Assembly (NCBI RefSeq): GCF_030272615.1 | Contig: NC_081406.1 | Coordinates: forward strand, 479,976,900 to 480,040,899 | Direction: 5' to 3' | DNA length: 64,000 bases | DNA from: Cryptomeria japonica | Taxonomy: Eukaryota > Streptophyta > Pinopsida > Cupressales > Cupressaceae | Shown here: positions 35,390 to 44,472 of the stretch, piece by piece | Numbering within the stretch: the first letter of the stretch is position 1 | Layout of the letters: every line of letters starts with the position of its first letter | Notes under the pieces: generated by a model | What the model was told of the DNA's origin: nothing | Database searches by the model: none | The model's input: the letters and a program-made list of their open reading frames with translations, nothing else | Made by a program: the position numbers and the translations under genes

Positions 35390-36150
35390 TTCGCGACTTC
35401 GGACCTGGGTTTAACTTTGGCTTCGCGATGCGAACTTTGGCTCTGGGGTTTAAAACTTCGGCTCTTCCGTTATAAACTTCGGCTTCGCGTTTTAAGCTTT
35501 GGCTCTCCGGGGTCCGAAAAGGAGCCTCGCGTTATAAACTTTAGCTTTCCTAAAGGATCCGAAATTCGGACTCCAACGCGTTTTAACTTTGCTTTGCGCT
35601 TTAAACTTTTAGTTTGCGTTAAAACTTCGGACCTCAACGCGTTTTAACTTTGCTTCGCAACCTCGGACCTAAGGTCGAAAATGAGCTCCTTGCGTTTTAC
35701 GAACTTCGGACCTGGGGTCCGAAAGTGAGCGCCTTAAGTGACTTCGGGTGTTTCTAAAAGACGTCGCGCTAACTTCGAACTTGGGGTCCGAGAATTGGGA
35801 ACTAAACGCCTTTTCGGGCTTTCGGACCCTAAGCGCCCCTTTTTGTTTTTCGCCCTCTGTTAAAACTTTCTTCGGGGGGGCCGAAAATAAAGGTTTGCTT
35901 TTTAAACTTCGGACCTGGGGTCCGTTTTAAACGTTTCACAATATAAACTTTAACTCAGGGGTCCGAAAATGTTTTACTTGACTTTCGGAGCAAAGCACCA
36001 TTTGTTTCAAAATATTGCATGATTTAAACTTCGGACCTGGGGTCCGAAAATGGTTTTTATGTGTCTTTCGGACTTTCGGACCTAATGCATCCTTTTCAGA
36101 ACATTCCGCCTTCATTAAAAACTTCGGACCTGAGGTCCGAAAATCGTTTT
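35390..36150. repeat. array of short palindromes (TTCGGACC...GGTCCGAA) in element A
   Basis: The hairpin TTCGGACC-TGG-GGTCCGAA (8-bp perfect arms, 3-base loop) is intact at 35705-35723 and 36030-36048, with loop TGA at 36123-36141. Many partial or one-armed copies lie between 35390 and 36120, for example at 35909. Spacers are AT-rich with repeated CGCGTTTTAAACTTT-like words. Frames crossing it have no protein features. It lies 5' of the ORF of element A. Confidence 0.75.
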
Positions 36151-36663
36151 TTTGTGATCTTGGGGGGGGGCGGAATCTGCTCTTTAGAGAATTTTGGAAA
36201 CTTGCACAGAATGTCGGACCTCCCACCAGCTTCGCCAGACTCCACAAATCTGGCCTTGGGAGGCATCAAAATACCGAGGGACTCGGCCGAGCAATTTGAT
36301 CCTTTAGGAGGCGAAAATCATCTCTTGCCCAAACCTTGCAAGGGTCGGGTAGCAAACTTTATGCAATCGGCCTTATAGCTCTGGCTTGGCGGGGTTCGTT
36401 AGTTCTTACCGACTTACGCCTATCCAAGGCAATCTTCAAAATTTTGGAACAAAGCCCTTGGCATTCACGCCCGAGAGCTGGACCAGTCAGGAGGACTCAC
36501 TGGTCCATTACTCCAACGTCAATCAGCTTACGGATTGGTCACGAACTCGCTCGAAGAGACACGAGAAACTCTGCTTGGATCCTCAGGACAACGATCGAAA
36601 ACTCAAAACAGGAAAAGGGGACCCTGTCGGCGACAGGGAGCGTGTGCAACGCACAACACGTTC

Positions 36664-37660
36664 CCCTTCTCGTAATCCTCTCACCTCTTATGATTGATTC
36701 ACTTCAACAATTGATCAATGTGGATATAGTAGGGGAGCTGCAATAGGGTGCCCTTGAACCTCAACCCTAGGCCCAAGGTCAAGACCTTACCTTCCTTGGC
36801 CTCGTTTGGTCTTTAACCGATGGTCCTCAACCATCATCATGAGGTGGCCTCGTGGTCCTTAACCATCTTTACGAGGCATCATACCTAGCGAGGAATCTTT
36901 CACCGTTGCCCTTCTTGCACTCCCTTACTTCCACATGATCGATAAGTGTTGAAACTTTTCATTAGTTCGCCTGTCAATTTCTTGTGTATCAAGGTATGTT
37001 GGCTCTCAAATGTATGAGCATTGTGCTGTTGTATTCATTTTATAATTTTTTGAGTTAGTCCATTGTTTTTTTGGTACTTTTCGTCCATACGAGAGCTCAT
37101 ATTCACTCTTATCAACAAGTTCTAAACTGCTTCTTTCCTTTCTGTGTGCTTTAGCCAACTTCTATTTCTCTCATGATTAATATAGTCTTTCCACATAGAT
37201 TCCCTGCTTTCCAGGGTTTTGGTTTGTTCTTCTGTGGATATTTTTCTCTTATCCATGTTTGTGATCCAGTATTTGTTGACGACGAGTCTTTTTACTATGT
37301 AGAAGGTTAGAGAGAAGAATGTATAGAGATGAACAATTTTTTTTATACTTTTGGATAACTGTATTGATTGTTTTATAATTCATGTTGGTTAAAAACAACT
37401 AGCACAGATATCCCGAAGAATTGAGAAATTATATTTGTGCCAAAATCTTAGATCTATAATGATCAAATTTGTGAAATTCCAAATGGTGTGCATCAGAAAA
37501 TGAATTCATAAAGCCTTACCAAATCTTTGATTGCTACCTGAAAACATACCATCTGACTAAAAGTTTGAAATACCATTAATTGTATGCAAAAGGTCCTACA
37601 TGATTCATGATATTATCATGTTGAGGCTTTATGGTATCAATGTCATATGAGAAGCATTAA
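36664..37660. other. right part of the interrupted LTR / intron sequence
   Basis: From 36664 to about 36930 it repeats the pattern seen at 29221-29590 (GAGG...ACCTAGCGAGG...CACCGTTGCCC). Beyond about 36950 it is AT-rich with no coding potential. Confidence 0.45.
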
Positions 37661-37911
37661 TGTTTTGGCAATGAAGTTTTTTTCAATTTTGTGAATAAAT
37701 GGGTGATTTGGCTTTTAAATGTTATAACATCTGCAGGTATTAGAGATAAAATACGGCTTGTAATTACAACAGCACAGTTGATTTCTGACTGCCAGATTGA
37801 GCTATAGAAAGCTTTTCAAAGTATTCAATTCCACAATTTAGAAGAGATACCTATTTCATGGGCTTAATTATAGGTTGTACATAACATGTTTATGTGGATA
37901 TGTGATGGCAG

Positions 37912-38012
37912 GGCAAGGTGGATAAACTGGAAAATGGATTTGTTTTGTCTGATTACATTGCTGGTCTTTGTGCTACCATATTACCATTGCTATTTGATGC
38001 TTCGCAATAATG
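37912..38012 (+). CDS. GTG1: exon 2 of the GTG/COLD1-like gene
   Basis: 101 bases between a GATGGCAG acceptor (37911) and a GTACATAC donor (38013). Joined to exon 1, the first base completes the GAG codon, and the product continues [13 protein letters not shown] then [19 protein letters not shown]. This is the third conserved hydrophobic segment of GTG/GPHR proteins (about residues 78-100). It ends in phase 1, as expected before the next conserved residues. The continuation of the family (a VRKERA-like block and a FPMPSP-like block) was not found anywhere to 64000, so exon 3 is presumably beyond the window. Confidence 0.88.
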
Positions 38013-38686
38013 GTACATACCACATACTATATTCTCTTACTTTTATGCTCTCTTTTTCTATGATTTTAGAATTCATTTGTTCTGTTTTCCTATTCTGAAA
38101 TATGTTGAATGGTATTTTGAAATGTTTTTTGTTTGAAGGATTTGGAAAAGAAGTACTTTTATGATGGTGCATTTTTTGATAACAATGGACTAAGGCTGAT
38201 AAAAGATTGCATTTTCAACATTGAATTGAGCCCTTCCTAAGTTTTTTGCTTTGAATATTGAATAAACTTAATAATCCACTGTAGGATGGGTTTTGCATAA
38301 CTTGAGTTTATGATCATATTTAAAAATCATGTAAGCAAATTTGAAACTCTGCCCATCTCATTGTTTTAGTGTAGCTTATTTATTTCATATCAAATCTTCC
38401 CCAGCCTTTCAATCAGTCATCCCAAATAATAATGTAGCTATTCCTTGGGCTTCTTAAACAAAATGTTTAAACCAGAAGAGTCCAGGTTATCAGATCTTGT
38501 AAAGTAATCGACCTTGTAAAATTCATTATCATATGGGTATATATACATGTGATGGCGGTGAACTGCGTGCTTTAAATGGCACTCACAGTGTTAACAAATG
38601 GTAACAAACATTCTAAATAATTCTAACAAACATGCACACACTAACAAACCAACAATTCTATGGTTGAAATGGTGGAATACCTAACA
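38013..38686 (-). repeat. start of host intron 2, merging into a Copia 3' LTR that ends at 38686
   Basis: On the minus strand the Copia RNase H end is followed by a purine tract AAGGGGGGAT and then TGTTAGGTATTCC, the probable start of the 3' LTR (38686 downward). I cannot locate its other end, so the border between LTR and intron within this stretch is unknown. No coding sequence is seen after the donor at 38013. Confidence 0.5.
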
Positions 38687-39262
38687 TCCCCCCCTTATTA
38701 CATCATTTCTTTAAAATACTAATAAGAGAATCTTGAAAAACTTCAAACTTCACACGTGCAAGAAAATTGGTGAAGATATCAGCACGTTGTTCCTGTGTAG
38801 AGCAGAACTGGAGCTGAATGTTGTTTTGCTGAACGTGTTCTCGTATGAAGTGATAGTCAACTTCTATATGCTTGGTTCGTTCATGAAACACTGGATTACG
38901 AACAAGCTTGAGAACACTCTGATTATCACAATAGAGGACTGTAGGTTGATTCTATGGTACCCCCAATCCTTCTAATATGCGGTGCAACCAAATTGCTTCA
39001 CAAACTGCTGCACTTGCCACACGATACTCTTCTTCTGTTGAGGAACGAGCAGGTGTGGCTTGCTTCTTACTTCCCTAGGAAATAGGACTAGAACCCAAGA
39101 AGAAAGCAAATCCAGATGTGGATTTCCTATCATCAACTGAACCTGCATAATCAACATCTGTATGCCCTGTTAAGAAGAATTGTTCACTCCATTTATATTC
39201 CAAACCATGATCCATTGTACCATGTATATACCCGAAGACCCTTTTTGCTGCCTTCCAATGAG
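38687..39262 (-). pseudogene. Copia RNase H (C-terminal pol)
   Basis: On the minus strand it carries on from the RT fragment at 40017-40360: SHWKAAKRVFGYIHGT, then DVDYAGSVDDRKSTSGFAFFLGS and, after one stop, further conserved blocks ([48 protein letters not shown]), ending near 38703. These are standard Copia RNase H blocks with several in-frame stops. A solo LTR sits exactly between the two pieces. Confidence 0.88.
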
Positions 39263-39267
39263 ACATT

Positions 39268-40016
39268 TGTAATGTCCTCTTTTCTTCGAGTGATAATTAA
39301 TTAATTAAATATTAAATAGTCCTAAGTCCTATGGGATTATGTAAATTTAATTAATTAGCATTTGGACATACTTTATTTTATAAAGTGACTATAATAATGT
39401 CAATAACAAATTATAAAGTAAAGCCACTTTTGAGGGGAAAAGTAAATTAAAAGAGAAATAAAATAAAGTATTACTTTCTAAAAGGAAAAGTATTATTAAA
39501 GGAGGAAAAAGTGCAATGAGGATTCATTCTTGACTTGTTATTTTGAAAGAAACTTTTCCTTGAGAGCTTAGCTTGCAGGTTTAGTAAACCCTAGGATGGA
39601 AACCCTGGAGGTTTTGGTTGTTTGGACGAAAAACCAGATCAACCCACTTGGTGAATTCATCTCAGAATTCATAGTTGCGCTTCATTGTTCAGTTTGGAGA
39701 GATTCGTAGAGTTTTAGAGTTATATTTTCGCAGGTTGAAATATTGCCAGAAGGGTTTTAAGCATCATTCTATGTCATTCTGGTATGTACAAACCTATTGA
39801 TAGGTCTGATGTGTAATGGCAGATTTATGAGTTGTATTTGGGCATGTTTGGCCTATCTATTTGATTGTAATTGCATGTTCAAAATTTCTGATTTGTAGCA
39901 GCAGACTGAATAATCTTGTTTCAGATTTGTTCCATATATATGTTTCCATTTAATTAGGCCAGAATTCAGGAAATTATTTTCAGAATTATAGTGCATATTC
40001 TATTCGGGTTATTACA
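39268..40016 (-). mobile_element. solo LTR (749 bp), gypsy-like, TSD ACATT
   Basis: From TGTAATGTCC to GGTTATTACA, flanked by ACATT at 39263-39267 and 40017-40021. Removing it and one ACATT restores the Copia frame (EPKM joined to SHWKAAKRVFGY). On the minus strand it starts TGTAATAACC and ends GGACATTACA, like the gypsy LTR at 40361-41501, so a minus-strand gypsy LTR is likely. Confidence 0.92.
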
Positions 40017-40360
40017 ACATTTTTGGTTCTTGCATGAATCCTGATAAATAATTAACAGCAAAGCTAATGTCTAGTCTAGTATAAGTCAGGTAAATCAAAC
40101 CTCCAATCATCTGACGGTAGAGAGTTGCATTCACCTGAGAAGATGTATCAGAAGTAGATAATTGCAAACCTAATTCCATAGGTGTAGACATGGGTTTGGA
40201 ATACATCATTCTGAATTTCTCAAGTAGTGTCTTGGCATATTTCTTCTGTGACACAAAGATATGGTGATATGTTTGCCATACCTCTAAGTCTAGACAATAG
40301 TGCAGTAGCTCGAGATTTGTCATATCAAAAGCCTTCTTGAGATCATTTTTGGTTGCCTCA
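40017..40360 (-). pseudogene. Copia reverse transcriptase, C-terminal fragment
   Basis: Minus-strand frame reading KKAFDMTNLELLHYCLDLEV, then FVSQKKYAKTLLEKF and YRQMIGGLIYLTYTRLDISF, the post-catalytic part of Copia RT. The YVDD motif and everything before it are absent because the sequence is cut at 40361 by a gypsy LTR. Integrase of a Copia element in the same orientation resumes at 48609, so the RT N-terminal part (several hundred bp) was lost. Confidence 0.85.
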
Positions 40361-41501
40361 TGTGATAACCCCTAAGGTATCACATAATGTAAAAGTATTT
40401 ACATAATGTCAATATATTTATAAATTAATTAAATAAGTTCCAAATGATTAAATTAATAAAATATATTTAATATATAATAAATGTCAATCAAATATTTAAT
40501 ACATTTAAATATGACAAAAGTGAATTATTTAATATTTAATAATTCTTTTACAAAAACTAAACTGAACAAAGCAAAGCAAATAAGGATAAATAAAACATAG
40601 CAAGTTAATTAAATAAAAACATTTAATGCCCCCCCCCCCCCCCCCGGCCCGATTACCTCCGCACAAGGGGTGCGGCGGTGATCACAGCCTAGGTTGTGAT
40701 CACCGCCGCACCCCTCCATGCAGAAGGGCACCGTGAAGGGGTACAACCCCTCACGGGATACAAATAATATGGGGAAGGGAGAAGGCAAGGAGGGGAGGAC
40801 CAGCGGTGGAAAAGAAAGGAGAGCGGGAAGTATAGCATAGAGACAAACTACAAGCAGAACCTTTGCTGCGAACAGTCAGGTAAGGATATAGTATTGTTTA
40901 TTTACCAATGAATATATAGTAGTTAATACGTTGCTGCTCATTACTATATATATATACCAATGGATATAGGTAATTAATACGTTAGGCTATTTACTTTATT
41001 TATTAATGAATATCATTAATTAATATGTTAAGGTTCATTACTATATATATATCGATGAACATAGATAGTTAATATGTACATACTAATGAATACAAGTAAT
41101 TAATATCTTAATTTACACATTGAGGAATGAATTTATTAATACAGATGTGATGAATGGAATTAATGAAAATCTAATACATATGTGAATAATGGTAAAGCAT
41201 ATTTTGATATATATATAGGTTAACAAATAAAATGAATAGTCAAGAATATATGTTAAAGTAAAAATGTGAATTATGAAATGGGAAAATAGTACTAAATTGT
41301 CAAATGCAATATAAATATGATTGAATGATGGAGGCCATAGGGGGGAAACTACCTTAGCCTAATGGAGGGATTATGATAATCCCTGAAAGGCAGTATATAT
41401 ATACTAATTTGCAAGTTGATTTAGTAACAAATTGATGTATATGTTGTATTCTAACAATTTGTTTTGCAGGACAGTGGTCCCTAACTAGTAGGGACATTAC
41501 A
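40361..41501 (+). repeat. 5' LTR (1141 bp) with strong hairpins
   Basis: From TGTGATAACC to GGGACATTACA, followed by the primer-binding site. It contains a run of about 18 C at 40628-40645, a near-perfect 50-bp palindrome at 40666-40715, and another hairpin near 40729-40760 (CCGTGAAGGGG with CCCCTCACGG). No second copy is in the window. Confidence 0.85.
40666..40715. repeat. 50-bp inverted repeat in gypsy LTR
   Basis: The 21-bp arm at 40666-40686 is the exact complement of 40695-40715. The 8-base centre GCCTAGGT is itself palindromic apart from its outer pair. The arm is GC-rich (AGGGGTGCGGCGGTGATCAC and one more base). In RNA it would make a very stable stem in the U3/R region. Confidence 0.95.
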
Positions 41502-41525
41502 ATGGTATCAGAGCATAATCCTGCC
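41502..41525 (+). other. primer-binding site
   Basis: ATGGTATCAGAGCATAATCC directly after the LTR end; TGGTATCAGAGC is the canonical site complementary to initiator methionine tRNA. Confidence 0.9.
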
Positions 41526-41547
41526 AACCTGTGGGAGGGATTCTTAG

Positions 41548-44459
41548 TTGATGATCACCTATCAGAGGAAGAAAGGCGCAAAAGCAATGGCGTATCAATT
41601 AGCCAAACAACTTCAGGCCTTCATGGAGCAAACCAATGAGAAATTCGAAAGAATGAGCCAATTAATCCTCCAAAGTACAAACAACAACAATAGAGATATG
41701 ACAAACCCTAGGAGAGAGACACACTCGAATCACGCCGATAACGAACGATCTCCTCAGAGTTCTAGACAAACAATTCCCGAATTTCTACCTAGAGAGGAAC
41801 GTGTGGGAGAGGAAGAGGAATTGACCACACTTGGGGTAGGGGAAATTGCCCAAATTTATGCTAGATTAGAGTCGGAAGTTCAAAGAGTAGTTTCCTTCAG
41901 AGACTTCTGTGAATCCAAGACTAATGAGGGTAGAAGAAGGAAGCCTATGGGTAATGACCTCAAAGCTAAAGTCAACAAAATGTCCTTACCATGCTTTGAT
42001 GGGTCAGGGAAAGACTTCACCCAAGCTTGGGTACAAAAACTAGACACATACCTCTCATACAGTCCCATGACCGAAGGAGATGCTATAAAATTTGCCATAC
42101 TACATTTAATAGGAGCAGCCCATAATTGGTGGCACAATGGTCTCATTACCCTAGGACACAAAAATGTCTCCACCTACAATGAATTTACCCAAAAGCTCAT
42201 CAGCCGGTTCGACCAGAAAGACTCCGAGTGGTACTTCCAAGAATTAACACACCTTAAGCAATTAGGAAGCATTGAAGACTATATAGACCAATTCCAAAAT
42301 TTGTCAGTAATGGTCCCCGACCTATCTCAGAGAAGGCTTACCTACATGTTTTTAGAAGGCTTGAAAGATTCTATTAGAAATTTTGTAAAACCCCCGGAAC
42401 CACAAAATTTAGGGGAGGCCATTAAAAAAACTAGGATGATCGAACTTAGTGCTCCCAAGAGTACCTCAACCAAAACACCACATAGGAATGAGGGATTCCA
42501 AAAGGACCGTCGGGAGAGGCCCTGCCGCTTCTGCAAGAAACCTTGGAGTGTGAATCACCAATGTGAGGAGAAAGAGGAACTCAGGGAGAAAGGGTTATGT
42601 TTCAAATGCAAGACTCCATGGGGGAGAGGCCATGAATGTAAAAAGGGACAAATAAATAACACAGAAGAAATACGGGACGAGGAAAGACCTTATAAAAGGG
42701 CCAGATTTGAGAACAACGAACCAAGTACTTTAGCAGTCATCACCCAAGGGAGTGAGAATAGATGCTTCAAACTTAAAGGAACTATCAAAGGACAGAAAGT
42801 AATCGCATTAGTTGACATAGGAGCCTCACATGATTTCATTAGCAAACACTTGGCAGCAAAAAGAAGGTTGAAAACTCAAGAGTTTGAAGGTTTTGAAGTG
42901 ATCATGGGCAACGGAGTCATAGACAGGTGCACCAAAATTATACCTCAATTGGAAGTCACCTTGGGAGGACATACCGTTACAAGGAACTTCTTTGTGGTGA
43001 ACCTAGAGAATGACATCATTTTGGGGATGCCATGGATAAACTCATTGGGACGATTCACCATGGATAGTCCCAATCGGGAGATATGCTTCCAACATGAAGG
43101 GAGGGAGATAACATTAAAGGGAATTCCCGATGGCTCTCCAAAGATAGTATCATGCAATAAAATGGAGAAAATCCTTAGACATGATCCAGGAGAGTGGGTC
43201 GCCCAATGTATGGTGTTGGATAAATCTCCAACCGAAGGCCAAATCATTCAAAATGATATACAACCCATCCTTAAGAGACACAAAAAAGTCTTCGAAGACA
43301 TTCCTCTTGGTTTACCCCCAAAAAGGGGATTTGAACATTCCATTGAACTAGAAGAAGGAGCAAAACCAGTCATTACCACTCCTTACCGCCACCCCCACAA
43401 ATTCAAAGAAGAAATTGAAAAAACCATAAAAGAATTATTAGAAATGGGACACATCCAGCCAAGCAGCAGCCTGTTCGCTTCATTAGTAGTATTGGTCAAG
43501 AAGAAAGATGGGACGATGAGAATGTGCATAGATTACCGGGCCCTGAATAAAAAGACTATAAAGAACAGATACCCTATCCCAAGAATTGATGAACTAATGG
43601 AAGAACTCCACAGAGCAAAATACTTCTCTAAAATCGATCTAAGGTCGGGATATCATCAGATTAGAATGAGAGAGGAGGATATACCCAAAACAGCATTCAG
43701 ATGTCACTATGGACATTTCGAGTTTTTGGTTCTACCATTTGGCCTCACTAACGCCCCGACCACCTTTCAGTCATGCATGAATCATACATTCAGGCAACAA
43801 TTACGGAAATCCCTTCTAATATTCTTCGATGATATACTCATTTACAACAAGACATGGGAAGAACATCTCCTGCACATTGAAGAGGTATTAAATATTCTTG
43901 AATCTGAATCCTTATATGCTAAAGCCTCCAAGTGCGAATTTGGGATGAGGGAAATCATCTACCTAGGACACAAAATTAGTGAGGCGGGAGTAAGTGTGGA
44001 TGAGGAAAAAATCAAGGCCATCAAGGAATGGCCCACCCCTAGAACATTAGCACAACTAAGAGGGTTTGTGGGACTATGCAGCTACTATAGACGTTTTGTC
44101 AAAGGATTTTCCAAAATAGCAGCACCCCTCACCGACCTAACTAGGAAAGGAGCCTTCACATGGAATGACCAAGCCCAATAGGCCTTTGAACAATTGAAAA
44201 TAACCATGAGCTCGTGCCCAGTATTAGCCATTCCTGACTTCTCTATACCTTTTGAACTACAATGTGATGCATCTGGGGAGGGAATTGGGGTAGTCCTCAT
44301 GCAAAAGAACACCCCCTAGCCTTTTAGAGCCGTAAACTTACCGAAGCAGAAAGACTCTACTCCATCTATGACAAAGAAATGCTAGCCATAATGCATGCCT
44401 TGGCCAAATTTCGCCAATACCTCGTCTGTGGGAAGTTTGGGGTGAAAACCGATCATAAC
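41548..44459 (+). pseudogene. gypsy gag-pol polyprotein, nearly intact to RNase H but truncated
   Basis: The frame is open for 877 codons. Gag capsid region: WVQKLDTYLSYS, AHNWWHNGLI. Two knuckles at about residues 326 and 350 (CRFCKKPWSVNHQC, CFKCKTPWGRGHEC). Protease loop at about 421 reads DIGASHDF rather than D-S/T-G, with ILGMPWINSLG downstream. RT has [40 protein letters not shown] and the catalytic [10 protein letters not shown] near residue 760. A TAG at 44179-44181 interrupts RNase H, a small deletion near 44318 shifts the frame, and the gene stops at 44459. The best start is either 41548 or the methionine 15 codons later, which matches the Gag start of the 27272 copy. Confidence 0.88.
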
Positions 44460-44472
44460 AGTCCAAAATGTC

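Larger units (their letters stand above)
29591..36658 (-). mobile_element. element A: 7.07-kb non-autonomous retroelement with one giant ORF, TSD CGTTC
   Basis: CGTTC flanks both sides (29586-29590 and 36659-36663), and removing the insert restores the surrounding LTR pattern. The termini are TGTTG and CAACA. On the minus strand the order is: 5' end, an array of palindromes (36150-35390), AT-rich leader, the 1211-codon ORF (34340-30705), then about 1.1 kb that aligns with the 3' ends of elements B and C and contains a TATA-like TATTTAAGGG near 30455. No gag, protease, RT or integrase is present. I do not find a second copy of the 3' LTR-like sequence at the 5' end, so the LTR structure is non-canonical or the ends have been exchanged. 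The intact ORF suggests relative youth. Confidence 0.7.
28981..37729 (-). mobile_element. probable solo LTR (about 1.68 kb net) interrupted by the 29591-36658 element
   Basis: The outer ends read TGTACGTAATGTCCCC on the left and TTATAACA on the right, flanked by TCTGCA (28975-28980 and 37730-37735). On the minus strand it starts TGTTATAACA and ends GGGGACATTACGTACA, resembling the gypsy LTRs of this window (TGTGATAACC...GGGACATTACA at 40361-41501). The parts on either side of the inserted element (28981-29590 and 36664 onward) share a repeated GAGG/ACCTAG/ACCGTTCTCC pattern, so they belong together. A six-base duplication is one more than usual, and the right end rests on little. Confidence 0.5.
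16548..37911 (+). other. intron 1 of the GTG/COLD1-like gene (21,364 bp)
   Basis: Bounded by GTAAGATA at 16548 and GATGGCAG at 37911. Joining the exons restores the conserved SKE-ARWINWK sequence of this protein family across a split GAG codon, which is strong support. The intron holds a tRNA-like repeat array, two solo LTRs, one complete chromovirus and one element with an intact 1211-codon ORF. Confidence 0.85.
40361..44459 (+). mobile_element. 3'-truncated Ty3/gypsy element (5' LTR, gag, protease, RT, part of RNase H)
   Basis: Starts with a 5' LTR (40361-41501), then primer-binding site and one long gag-pol frame. It breaks off inside RNase H after VKTDHNS at 44459, where unrelated palindromic repeat sequence begins. 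Integrase, polypurine tract and 3' LTR are missing. Gag and RT are close relatives of the 21501-28589 chromovirus. Confidence 0.9.

Noticed and set aside
36336-36746. 136- and 103-codon frames at the right end of element A
   Set aside because: They cross the element boundary and the TSD, so they cannot be old genes; no family similarity seen.
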